DNA from: an uncultured Eubacteriales bacterium
Lineage (GTDB): Bacteria; Bacillota; Clostridia; Christensenellales; UBA1242
Direction: 5' to 3'
DNA length: 64,000 nt
Assembly: GCA_949001935.1 (NCBI GenBank)
Contig: CARJLX010000001.1
Coordinates: forward strand, 62,001-126,000
The translations under genes were made by a program, and so were the position numbers. Below the pieces are notes generated by a model that was not told the origin of the DNA, did not search any database, and worked only from the letters and a program-made list of their open reading frames with translations. Shown piece by piece: positions 50,158 through 58,084 of this stretch; the stretch's first letter is position 1, and every line of letters begins with the position of its first letter.

Positions 50158-52410
50158 ATGGCAAATTACGATATAAATACTCTTAATGATGAACAACTTC
50201 TTCCTCTCAAACAGATTGAGGGGGCTATTTTAGTGACGGCTGGAGCAGGTTCTGGCAAAACTAGGCTGCTGACTCATCGTGTTGCATATTTGATAGACGA
50301 ATTGGGTGTTAGTCCTTATAATATTTTGGCTATAACTTTTACAAACAAGGCAGCAGGCGAGATGAAAGAGCGAATTAGCAAAATGGTTGAGGGTGCTGAT
50401 GGAGTTTGGATTTCTACCTTTCACTCAATGTGTGCTAGAATATTGAGACGCGATATCAGCGTTATGCATCCATATGACAAAAATTTTACAATTTATAGTG
50501 CTGATGACAGCGAAAAGGTTATCAAAGAACTTTTGAGCGAGAGGAATATTGTTGACGATAAGTTTAAAAAGTCGGTTGAGTATCATCTTTCTAATTGGAA
50601 AAATTCAAGTCAGAGTTTTGAAGAATATTTTTCCACACATGAAGATGCAAATGATATTAAAAAGATTGCATTTATTATTAGTGAATATGAAAGCAGGCTA
50701 AAACGCAACAACGCCTTAGATTTTGATGATTTACTTGGTAAAACTGTAGATCTTTTTAAAAGATATCCAGAAGTTTTGAAATATTATGCAAACAGGTTTA
50801 GATATATTTTAGTTGACGAATTTCAAGACACCAACACTGTTCAATACAATTTAGTCAAAATGTTGGCAAGTGTTCATGGCAATGTTTTTGCGGTTGGGGA
50901 TGAAGACCAATGTATATATTCTTGGCGTGGAGCAAATTTTCAAAACATATTCAATTTCAAAAAGGATTTTGAAGATTGCAAAGTTTTTAAACTTGAAAGA
51001 AATTATCGCTCTACATCTGGTATTTTAAAGATAGCCAATAATGTTATTAAAAACAATTCTGCACGCTTAGACAAAAAGATGTGGACAGACAAAGATGAAG
51101 GTCAATTGCCAGAGTTATATAACGCATATGATGAGCGTGATGAGGCTTTATTTGTTGCAAAAAACATCGAAAAACTTATAGTAAATGGTTATAAATATGA
51201 TGAAATCGCAGTTTTGATGCGATTAAATGCGTTATCTCGTAGTTTTGAAGAGGCATTTTTATCTTATAATATTCCTCACAGAATTTATGGGGGTTTTAAG
51301 TTTTTTGAACGGCAAGAAATTAGATATATAATTTCTTATTTAAGATTATTTATCAATCAAAAAGATGATGTTTCTTTATCTCGTGTTATAAATTTCCCTA
51401 AGCGTGGGATTGGTGATGGTGCGATTTCCAAAATAAAGTCTTTGGCAGGTGATAATAGTTTGTTACAAACAATTCTTTCGCCTATTATGACAGAAGAGAT
51501 GGCAGTTCATAAGAAATTATTGGATTTTATTGAAGTCTACAATAGGCTTAATCTTTTACCTAAAAACCCTATATCTAATTTTGTAGAAGAGGTTATTAAA
51601 TCTTTTAAAATTCGTGAAGCGTATGGCAACAAAACAGAAGAAGACACAAACAGGCTTCTCAACATAGAAAGTTTGGTGGCTTCTGTCAAGGAGTTTGAAA
51701 AGGCTAATCCAAATATGGATTTGGGTGATTATCTTGAAACTATAACATTAATAAGCGACAGCGACGAGATTGGAGAAAATGGTGCAGTGACTATCGCAAC
51801 AGTCCATGCTGTGAAAGGTTTGGAGTTTAAGGCTGTGTTTGTTATTGGTTTGGAAGAAGGAATTTTTCCTATTCAACGAGTTTCATCGCCTAGTGATTTA
51901 GAGGAAGAGCGAAGGCTTTTATATGTTGCAATCACACGTGCTGAAGAAATATTATATATGTCACATTGTTCAAAAAGATATATGTATGGGCAAAGCCAAT
52001 ATCAAGCACCGAGCAGGTTTATAAGAGAACTAGGCTTGCTTTCTTTAAGTATAAGTCAAACGCCTAAGAATGATTTTGCTTTTTCTGGCTATCATTCAGG
52101 TGGCGGAGATTATTCTTTTAAACCAAAGCAAAGAAGTTTAAGTGATGACGAAAGGGCAAATGCCTATTCTTCTAATTCAGGGATTGGGTTTAACAGAAAG
52201 GATTTTATGCAGAATATTAATACTCGTGTTGACGACAAGCCTAAAAAAGACATTTCTATTTATTGCATTGGGCAAAAAGTTGAGCATCCAAAATATGGTG
52301 AGGGGGTTATCAAAGATATTACGCCTGACGGTTTAGTGGCTGACATAGTGTTTGAGGATTTTGGCATGAAGAGTTTAATGCTTGAACTTGCCCCATTAAC
52401 TATTCTTTAG
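50158..52410 (+). CDS. pcrA: ATP-dependent DNA helicase PcrA/UvrD (superfamily 1)
   Basis: A 3'-5' helicase for repair and displacement of RecA. The 750-aa protein has motif I TAGAGSGKTRLLTHR, motif Ia AITFTNKAAGEMKERI, motif II LVDEFQDTN, motif III GDEDQCIYSWRGA, motif IV ERNYRS, motif V TVHAVKGLEFKAVFV and motif VI LLYVAITRAEE. The C-terminal Tudor-like RNA-polymerase-binding segment VEHPKYGEGVIKDI identifies the PcrA branch. There is no ribosome binding site. It is upstream of ligA, the usual pcrA-ligA order. Confidence 0.97.
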   Translation: MANYDINTLNDEQLLPLKQIEGAILVTAGAGSGKTRLLTHRVAYLIDELGVSPYNILAITFTNKAAGEMKERISKMVEGADGVWISTFHSMCARILRRDISVMHPYDKNFTIYSADDSEKVIKELLSERNIVDDKFKKSVEYHLSNWKNSSQSFEEYFSTHEDANDIKKIAFIISEYESRLKRNNALDFDDLLGKTVDLFKRYPEVLKYYANRFRYILVDEFQDTNTVQYNLVKMLASVHGNVFAVGDEDQCIYSWRGANFQNIFNFKKDFEDCKVFKLERNYRSTSGILKIANNVIKNNSARLDKKMWTDKDEGQLPELYNAYDERDEALFVAKNIEKLIVNGYKYDEIAVLMRLNALSRSFEEAFLSYNIPHRIYGGFKFFERQEIRYIISYLRLFINQKDDVSLSRVINFPKRGIGDGAISKIKSLAGDNSLLQTILSPIMTEEMAVHKKLLDFIEVYNRLNLLPKNPISNFVEEVIKSFKIREAYGNKTEEDTNRLLNIESLVASVKEFEKANPNMDLGDYLETITLISDSDEIGENGAVTIATVHAVKGLEFKAVFVIGLEEGIFPIQRVSSPSDLEEERRLLYVAITRAEEILYMSHCSKRYMYGQSQYQAPSRFIRELGLLSLSISQTPKNDFAFSGYHSGGGDYSFKPKQRSLSDDERANAYSSNSGIGFNRKDFMQNINTRVDDKPKKDISIYCIGQKVEHPKYGEGVIKDITPDGLVADIVFEDFGMKSLMLELAPLTIL

Positions 52411-52416
52411 ATTTAT

Positions 52417-52625
52417 CTTCTTTTCTTTATAGAAAAGAAGCAAAAGAACATTATTTTACGATGCTCTATAAGTAAACTTATCTTCGCATCGTAAAAACAT
52501 ATCTTTTCTTATTTTATGAAATCTTAAAATGAAAAATAGTAGTTTTAGCAACTGAAGGATGCGAATGCAGCCAAAGTTGCTAAAAAATAGTTTTCTTTTG
52601 TTGCTTTTCTTTCAAAGAAAAGCAA
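52417..52625. repeat. Hairpin-rich spacer bounded by two inverted palindrome copies
   Basis: The left copy (CTTCTTTTCT...AGAAAAGAAG, 52417-52440, then CAAAAGAAC) and the right copy (perfect 12+1+12, TTGCTTTTCTTT-C-complement, 52601-52625, preceded by TTTTCTTTTG) are inverted relative to each other. Between them are TTTTACGATGC/GCATCGTAAAA (52454-52464 and 52486-52496) and TTTTAGCAACT/AGTTGCTAAAA (52543-52553 and 52575-52585). The whole looks like a small MITE-like unit or nested terminators between pcrA and ligA. There is no gene in it. Confidence 0.7.
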
Positions 52626-52650
52626 ATAATAACAACAAAAAGGAGGCAAA

Positions 52651-54603
52651 ATGGACAAAATAGAAGAAATGAAGAAATTGATTGAGGAAATCAACAAACA
52701 TAACTACAACTATTATGTGCTTGATAATCCAACAATTTCTGACATAGAGTATGATAAACTTTATTATACTCTTGTTGATCTTGAAAAAGAATTGAACATA
52801 ATTTTGCCTTCGTCTCCAACTCAACGGGTGGGCGGAGACATTTTGGACGGCTTTCAAAAAAAGCAACACGAAGTTCAACTTTATAGTTTAAATAAGGTTA
52901 GAGATTTTGATGACCTTCGCTCTTGGGTGGATGACATGAACAAACTTTCTAGAGGAACAGATTTTGCCTTGGAATATAAGTTTGACGGTCTTCAAATGGT
53001 GCTTGAGTATAATGATGGAAATCTACAATCTGCAACAACACGAGGCAATGGACTTGTGGGGGAAGATGTGACTGTACAAGTTAAAACAATTCAATCTGTG
53101 CCACTTGAAATACCTTATAAAAATAAAATAATAGTTCAAGGTGAGGTTATGATGACAAATTCTAACTTTGAACAATATAATAAAACTGCACTTGAGAAAC
53201 TTAAAAACCCAAGAAATGCAGCGGCAGGAGCTATTCGTAATTTAGATCCAAAAGAAACTGCTAAGCGTAAACTAGATTATTTTTGTTATTCAATTCTTTT
53301 ATGTGAAGGAAGAGAATTTGAAACTCAAACCGAAATGCATAAATTTTTAGAGGAAAATAGATTTCAAACAGGATTATATTTCTGTAATTTTAAAACCGCT
53401 GAAGAGGCTGTTGAAAAAATTAAGGAAGTTGACAAAATCAAATCTAGACTTGATGTTTTGATAGATGGAATGGTTTTAAAAGTTAACCGTGTGGATGTAC
53501 GTAAAAAAATTGGTTATACATCCAAATTCCCTAAATGGGCAGTTGCTTTCAAATTTGAAGCTCAAGAACTTTCAACAATTTTGAAAAAGGTGTCTTGGCA
53601 GGTTGGGCGAAGTGGACGCGTCACGCCTATTGCTGAACTTGAAGCTATTGAACTTGCAGGGGCAACTGTGCAAAGAGCTACATTAAATAATATTGAAGAT
53701 ATTCGTAAAAAAGGCGTAATGGAAAACAGCCGAGTTTTTGTAAGGCGTTCAAATGAGGTTATTCCTGAAGTTATGGGATTGGCAGAAAAATTGCCTAATT
53801 CAAAAATTATTGAAGAGCCAGAAAACTGTCCAAGTTGTGGACATAAACTTGTTAAAAAAGGACCATTACTTTACTGTATAAATCACGATAATTGCAAGGA
53901 ACAAGTAGTTGATAGGCTTGCACATTTTGCTAGTAGAAATGCAATGAATATTGATGGCATTTCAGAGAAAACTGCAGGTACTTTTTACGATGAACTCGGT
54001 GTTAGAAAATTGTCTGATTTATATTCTTTAAAAGAAGAAAATTTGTTAAAATTAGACAAATTTAAGGATAAAAAAGCAAAAAACACAATAAATTCAATAA
54101 AAAACAGTAAAAATCCAGAATTATCTTCATTTTTATTCGCTTTAGGGATTGCAGAAGTTGGCTTAAAAACTGCCAAAGATTTAGCAAGAACCTTTGGAAG
54201 CATAGATAATTTGAAAGTTGCAAGCAAAGAAGAAATATCTAGTGTTAGAGATGTTGGGGAAGTGATAGCTCAAAATATTTTTGATTTCTTTAAAGATACT
54301 GATAATTTACAAGAGATAGATAAACTTTTTAATGCTGGCATAACAATTAAAGAGCTAAGTACAATCACAAAGTCAACAGCCATTACTGGAAAGACTATAG
54401 TTTTGACAGGGACACTTCCAACGCTAACGCGTGATGAAGCAACACAACTTATAGAAGAGGCTGGAGGCAGAACATCCAGTTCTGTTTCTAAAAACACCGA
54501 TTATGTTTTGGCTGGAGAAGAAGCTGGAAGCAAATTGATTAAAGCAAAAGATTTGGGAATCAAAATTATTAATGAAGATGAATTTAAAGAATTAATAAAA
54601 TAA
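52651..54603 (+). CDS. ligA: NAD-dependent DNA ligase
   Basis: LigA seals nicks in replication and repair. The 650-aa protein has the Ia domain (YDKLYYTLVDLEKEL), the adenylation motif EYKFDGLQMVLEYNDG with the catalytic lysine, ATTRGNGLVGEDVT, KFPKWAVAFKFEA and the four-Cys zinc finger (CPSCGH...CINHDNC). HhH motifs and a C-terminal BRCT domain (GKTIVLTGTLPTLTRDEATQ) complete it. It follows AAAAAGGAGG. Length is standard. Confidence 0.97.
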   Translation: MDKIEEMKKLIEEINKHNYNYYVLDNPTISDIEYDKLYYTLVDLEKELNIILPSSPTQRVGGDILDGFQKKQHEVQLYSLNKVRDFDDLRSWVDDMNKLSRGTDFALEYKFDGLQMVLEYNDGNLQSATTRGNGLVGEDVTVQVKTIQSVPLEIPYKNKIIVQGEVMMTNSNFEQYNKTALEKLKNPRNAAAGAIRNLDPKETAKRKLDYFCYSILLCEGREFETQTEMHKFLEENRFQTGLYFCNFKTAEEAVEKIKEVDKIKSRLDVLIDGMVLKVNRVDVRKKIGYTSKFPKWAVAFKFEAQELSTILKKVSWQVGRSGRVTPIAELEAIELAGATVQRATLNNIEDIRKKGVMENSRVFVRRSNEVIPEVMGLAEKLPNSKIIEEPENCPSCGHKLVKKGPLLYCINHDNCKEQVVDRLAHFASRNAMNIDGISEKTAGTFYDELGVRKLSDLYSLKEENLLKLDKFKDKKAKNTINSIKNSKNPELSSFLFALGIAEVGLKTAKDLARTFGSIDNLKVASKEEISSVRDVGEVIAQNIFDFFKDTDNLQEIDKLFNAGITIKELSTITKSTAITGKTIVLTGTLPTLTRDEATQLIEEAGGRTSSSVSKNTDYVLAGEEAGSKLIKAKDLGIKIINEDEFKELIK

Positions 54604-54656
54604 TATTTTAGGGCAATATGTTTTTGAATGGAGAAGCAAGAACTAAAAAATTAATA

Positions 54657-54685
54657 TTGACTCAATAAAAATTTTATGCTACAAT
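54657..54685 (+). promoter_or_regulatory. Promoter of the decayed membrane-protein gene
   Basis: TTGACT (54657-54662), 17-nt spacer, TACAAT (54680-54685). It is intact although the gene behind it is interrupted. Confidence 0.65.
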
Positions 54686-54706
54686 TTCAATTGAAAAGAG
54701 ATTAAT

Positions 54707-55267
54707 ATGCAAGAGTTAGAAAATTATGATGAAGTTAAAGATTATATTGAAGAAAAAAAGTATATTTCAAACAGAAGTTTAAAGATTAAATCTGAATATA
54801 TTGATAGGATGCTTAAAGCACGCGTTCAATATGAAATCCATAAGAAGAACGAAGGTTAGTTAAAGAACAATCTTAAAGCATTAAAATTAGCTAAGTTTGA
54901 GTCATTAAAATTAAGTATGTTATCTATTGCATTTGGAGTTGTAGGTGGAGAACAACTTTTACAAAGCGGAATTCTTTTAGGGTAAGATTATAAAGGCTTG
55001 GCAATTTTTAGTTTAGTTGCTTCAGGAGTTGCAATTTTGACAAGTTTACTTGTTGCTATTATAGATGAAAAAATTAAGAAGAAGCGACCACCAGAAGTTA
55101 TTGAAACTGAAAAAGAATACAAGGGAATAAAAAAGTTTTTAAAAACATCATTAAGATAAGAAAGATCTTTAAAGAAGACTGCAAAGAACGATTATTGTTT
55201 TATGAAAGTTCTTTGCAAAGAAAATGATGTTTTTATGGAAGAGATTGATGGCGCTGAATTAAAATAA
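54707..55267 (+). pseudogene. Membrane-protein gene with three in-frame stop codons
   Basis: One continuous frame of 187 codons (MQELENYDEVKDYIEEKKYI at the start) is broken by TAG at 54857, TAA at 54983 and TAA at 55157, and ends with TAA at 55265. There is no frameshift. The conceptual product has a charged N-terminus, two hydrophobic segments (LSMLSIAFGVVGGEQLL and FSLVASGVAILTSLLVAII) and a lysine-rich tail, like the intact neighbour at 55429 in general layout. Each stop is one C-to-T change from a Gln codon. The promoter still looks good, so decay appears recent. Confidence 0.72.
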
Positions 55268-55360
55268 TACTTTCAAAGGTTTAAGAGTCTTGTTTAGTCT
55301 AATATGAATTATGTAAAACGGCCACTTGCTGTTTTTTGTTATAGTAATTTAATTTCCCTC

Positions 55361-55388
55361 TTGACAAATCTCTATTTTATGATAAAAT
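55361..55388 (+). promoter_or_regulatory. Promoter of the 241-aa membrane protein
   Basis: TTGACA (55361-55366), 16-nt spacer, TAAAAT (55383-55388) with TG extension. Confidence 0.8.
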
Positions 55389-55428
55389 ATAAACAAATAA
55401 GATATTTTTTCACAAAAGAGAGGAGAAA

Positions 55429-56154
55429 ATGGCTAAAAAAGATAAAAAAATAATTTCACATAAAAAATTGCTTATAAGAGATGGGGTTCTTTTAGGGGCT
55501 AATGTAGTAGGCGGAATAACAGGGTTATCTCTTGCTTCTAATGTTTTATTAACTGGTCTTGCAGGTGTTACATTGGCGCTTAGTGGCGTTTGGATTGCCT
55601 TGGGTATTAAGGCTATTAAAGATATCAAAAATAAAAAGGCTAATCTTGAAATTGATAATGATAAATGGTTGACACATAATAAAAAATATAAATTAGCTAA
55701 CGCAGAGAGGAAAAAAGAAATAAAGCAGGAAAAGAGCGATTTTAAAGTTGCCAAAAAAGAAATTTTGAATAAAAAAGACACTTCAAAAAAAGAAAAGACT
55801 GAGTTAATTAAAGAAAAAAAGATTGAAGAAAAAGCTCACTTAAAGCAAATACCTAAAAAGTCACGATATCGCCATGCGAAAAGATTGGCAATTTTAGCGG
55901 CAGGTCTTTCTGGGGTTTTAACCTTAGGATGCGGAATTTTCTTTGCAAAAGAGTTTGAAACTGCCTCTGCTTATGCTAATGAAGCAAATCAAAAGCAAGA
56001 ACAATATCTTAACACAGAAACAGTTAAAAATCTTGGAGTTGGAGTTGCTCTTGCAAGTATTCAAGTTGCAAATACAGTGGTTGCTACTTTATCTGCTAGA
56101 AACATTGCAAGAAAGCGTGAAGATGAGATTATTGAATACGAAGAAGTAGAATAA
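55429..56154 (+). CDS. Membrane protein with two helical pairs and a charged middle, 241 aa
   Basis: Two hydrophobic regions near the N-terminus (NVVGGITGLSLASNVLLTGL; GVTLALSGVWIALGI) and two near the C-terminus (LAILAAGLSGVLTLGCGIFF; LGVGVALASIQVANTVVATL) surround a highly charged lysine/glutamate stretch of about 80 residues, likely coiled-coil. No family is recognised. AGAGAGGAG precedes the ATG. It may be related to the decayed gene just upstream. A terminator that doubles as the rpsL promoter follows. Confidence 0.7.
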   Translation: MAKKDKKIISHKKLLIRDGVLLGANVVGGITGLSLASNVLLTGLAGVTLALSGVWIALGIKAIKDIKNKKANLEIDNDKWLTHNKKYKLANAERKKEIKQEKSDFKVAKKEILNKKDTSKKEKTELIKEKKIEEKAHLKQIPKKSRYRHAKRLAILAAGLSGVLTLGCGIFFAKEFETASAYANEANQKQEQYLNTETVKNLGVGVALASIQVANTVVATLSARNIARKREDEIIEYEEVE

Positions 56155-56201
56155 GAGTCAAAAGTATATAAACCAAAATATGTAGCAAGCAAAATAAAAA
56201 A

Positions 56202-56234
56202 CCTTGTCAAAACCCTTGACAAGGAATTTTTTTT
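56202..56234 (+). terminator. Terminator whose 3' arm is the rpsL -35 box
   Basis: CCTTGTCAA (56202-56210), loop AACCC, TTGACAAGG (56216-56224), then AA and eight T. The 3' arm contains TTGACA of the next promoter. Confidence 0.85.
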
Positions 56235-56244
56235 GTTCTATAAT
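56216..56244 (+). promoter_or_regulatory. Promoter of the str operon (rpsL)
   Basis: TTGACA (56216-56221), 17-nt spacer, TATAAT (56239-56244): a consensus promoter. It is about 240 nt before rpsL. Confidence 0.9.
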
Positions 56245-56250
56245 ATGCGA

Positions 56251-56470
56251 GTATGCTTCGTTGTCGGAGGCAGTGCTGAAACTTCTCTTTAGTGAGAAAA
56301 GCATAAACAAACAACAAGTGAGATTTATCTTGCTGATTCGCTTTTAGAAAAGTGGAGTTGTTCGAGTGGTTGCGAACAATCGTGTTGTTCATGTTTTACA
56401 CAAGTTTTTTGCATGTTTACGCGACGCATACAAAGTTATGTAGTCGCGTTTTTTAACGACAAAATTTAAA
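56251..56470 (+). promoter_or_regulatory. Long structured leader of rpsL with attenuator-like hairpins
   Basis: The leader contains GTTGTTCG (56357-56364), CGAACAA (56373-56379) and TTGTTC (56385-56390). The middle segment can pair with either neighbour, giving mutually exclusive stems. It ends in an intrinsic terminator, ACGCGAC (56419-56425) with GTCGCGT (56443-56449) and a T run, 30 nt before rpsL. This arrangement suggests regulated read-through, for example by a ribosomal protein. No known leader class is recognised. Confidence 0.65.
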
Positions 56471-56484
56471 AAGGAGGAAACAGG

Positions 56485-56862
56485 ATGCCTACAATTAATC
56501 AATTGGTTCGCAATGGCAGAAAAACTTTTGATAAAAAATCAAAAGCTCCACTTCTTGAAGAAAACCCTCAAAGAAGAGGTGTTTGTCTTTCAGTTAGAAC
56601 TGCTACACCTAAAAAACCTAACTCAGCTCTTCGTAAGATTGCCAGAGTTAAATTAACAAATGGTTTTGAAGGTACTTGCTACATTCCTGGCGTAGGTCAT
56701 AACTTGCAAGAACACAGTGTTGTTCTTATCCGTGGTGGAAGAGTTAAAGACTTGCCTGGTGTGCGTTATCATATTGTTCGTGGAACTCTTGATACAGCCG
56801 GTGTTGTAAACAGAAAGCAAAGCCGTTCTAAGTATGGTGCTAAACGACCAAAAAGCAAGTAG
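56485..56862 (+). CDS. rpsL: Ribosomal protein S12
   Basis: 125 aa, full length, starting [16 protein letters not shown]12 lines the decoding centre of the 30S subunit. The streptomycin-critical lysines are wild type in both places (TPKKPNSAL and [11 protein letters not shown]). It is the first gene of the str operon, preceded by AAAAAGGAGG. Confidence 0.99.
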   Translation: MPTINQLVRNGRKTFDKKSKAPLLEENPQRRGVCLSVRTATPKKPNSALRKIARVKLTNGFEGTCYIPGVGHNLQEHSVVLIRGGRVKDLPGVRYHIVRGTLDTAGVVNRKQSRSKYGAKRPKSK

Positions 56863-56882
56863 AAAATAATTTGAAATGTGGG

Positions 56883-56957
56883 CTTCTTATTAAATAAATT
56901 AATTTTCTCGCTGGTTGTTTCTCAAAGGCTTCAAAAATTAACTTATTTAATAAGAAG
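56883..56957. repeat. Long inverted repeat between rpsL and rpsG
   Basis: A 24-nt left arm (starting CTTCTTATTAAATAA, 56883-56906) pairs with a right arm ending TTATTTAATAAGAAG (to 56957) at 23 of 24 positions, with a loop of about 27 nt. The rest of the 247-nt spacer is AT-rich and includes the perfect palindrome GTGTTAA-T-TTAACAC at 57077-57091, just before the rpsG ribosome binding site. Confidence 0.75.
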
Positions 56958-57109
56958 AAAAGAAAATTCATTTTATTAAAATTTTTAGTGAAGTGAATAT
57001 TTGAGGATATTGCAATTTCAAATTATTATAAAAAAGAAAAAAGAAAAAGTGGATGATCCACAAAAAAATGACTTATGTGTTAATTTAACACTGCAAAAGG
57101 AGGATAATT

Positions 57110-57583
57110 ATGCCAAGAAGAAATAGTGCGGTTAAAAAAGATGTTCTTGTAGATCCAATTTATAATAGCAAGGTTGTGACTAAACTTGTAAATCAAGTTA
57201 TGCTTGATGGAAAGAAAGGTCTTGCTCAAAGAATCGTTTATGGAGCATTTGATATTATTAAAGAAAAGATGGGTGCTGACCCAATGGAAGTTTTTACAAC
57301 TGCCCTTGAAAATGTTAAACCTGTTCTTGAAACAAAATCAAGAAGAGTAGGTGGTGCTACTTACCAAGTTCCTATGGAAATCAGACCTGAAAGACGCCAA
57401 ACTCTTGCAATCCGTTGGATTGTAGATTTCTCTAGAAAGAGATCTGCTGAAAGAGGAATGGACGCTAAACTTGCAGGCGAAATTATGGACGCTTACAATT
57501 CTACTGGTTCATCTATCAAAAGAAGAGATGAAATGCACAGAATGGCTGAAGCTAACAAGGCGTTTGCTCATTACAAGTGGTAA
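57110..57583 (+). CDS. rpsG: Ribosomal protein S7
   Basis: 157 aa, full length: [20 protein letters not shown] at the start and [20 protein letters not shown] at the end. S7 nucleates assembly of the 30S head and is the usual autoregulator of the str operon. It has an AAAAGGAGG site. The spacers on both sides are about 250 nt, much longer than is usual for this operon. Confidence 0.99.
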   Translation: MPRRNSAVKKDVLVDPIYNSKVVTKLVNQVMLDGKKGLAQRIVYGAFDIIKEKMGADPMEVFTTALENVKPVLETKSRRVGGATYQVPMEIRPERRQTLAIRWIVDFSRKRSAERGMDAKLAGEIMDAYNSTGSSIKRRDEMHRMAEANKAFAHYKW

Positions 57584-57587
57584 TTCG

Positions 57588-57767
57588 CGGGGACAACTAG
57601 AATTTCTTTACGCGGGCACGGCTGTCGCCTAACCACTAAAATTCGTTTTCCCACGCGTGCCTCTTTCCGCCTCTTGAAAAATTCCGCTGGACATTTTTCT
57701 GCGAGAGTAGTGGCAATCAAATTTTTAGGGTCGGGCAAAGCCCTTCTTCCCATAAAAATTTTATTGC
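57588..57767 (+). repeat. Structured intergenic repeat, copy 1 (after rpsG)
   Basis: It starts GGGGACAACTAGAATTT and contains AAAATTCGTTTTCCC, GAAAAAT...ATTTTTC and a long terminal hairpin: GCAATCAAATTTTTAGGG (57713-57730) with CCCATAAAAATTTTATTGC (57749-57767), apical loop TCGGGCAAAGCCCTTCTT. A copy about three-quarters identical lies after tuf (61709-61873). It is richer in G+C than the surrounding spacers. Confidence 0.8.
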
Positions 57768-57802
57768 GATTAGAAAGAAAAGGGGATTTGCAAAATTCTA
57801 AG

Positions 57803-57816
57803 CCTTATATATAAGG
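57803..57816. promoter_or_regulatory. Perfect 14-bp palindrome before the 65-aa gene
   Basis: CCTTATA-TATAAGG. A similar ACTATATATAGT lies about 150 nt before tuf. Confidence 0.45.
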
Positions 57817-57832
57817 TTGAAAGAGGGAAATT

Positions 57833-58030
57833 ATGGAAAATAAAGAAAAAGTCCAAAATGTAAGCGATTTAGTTGATAAAATGCTTAATAATGGACAAGT
57901 AAAAAGCGAAAAAACTACAAAGCCTGTTGAAGAATTACCAGATGGTTCAGTAGGAAAGGTTTTAGTAAACTTTTTATTAAAAGAAGATGTTTCTCCAACT
58001 AAAATTATTTTTGGGGAGAAAGATAATTAA
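57833..58030 (+). CDS. Small hypothetical protein in the str operon, 65 aa
   Basis: A soluble acidic/lysine-rich protein (MENKEKVQNVSDLVDKMLNN; ending LLKEDVSPTKIIFGEKDN) with no recognised family. AGAGGG precedes the ATG. Insertion of a small gene between rpsG and fusA is unusual. It could be a regulator, a ribosome-associated factor, or spurious, but the ribosome binding site and codon use favour a real gene. Confidence 0.6.
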   Translation: MENKEKVQNVSDLVDKMLNNGQVKSEKTTKPVEELPDGSVGKVLVNFLLKEDVSPTKIIFGEKDN

Positions 58031-58084
58031 AAGTGTTTAACTTCACTTTAAAAAGTTAAAATTTATTAAAAGGAAAAAATTATT

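Noticed and set aside
54707..55267. Stop-codon reassignment (TAG/TAA read as Gln) in this genome
   Set aside because: Certain genes here end with both TAA and TAG (for example rpsL and pepF with TAG, iscU and ligA with TAA), so genome-wide recoding is excluded; a pseudogene is simpler.
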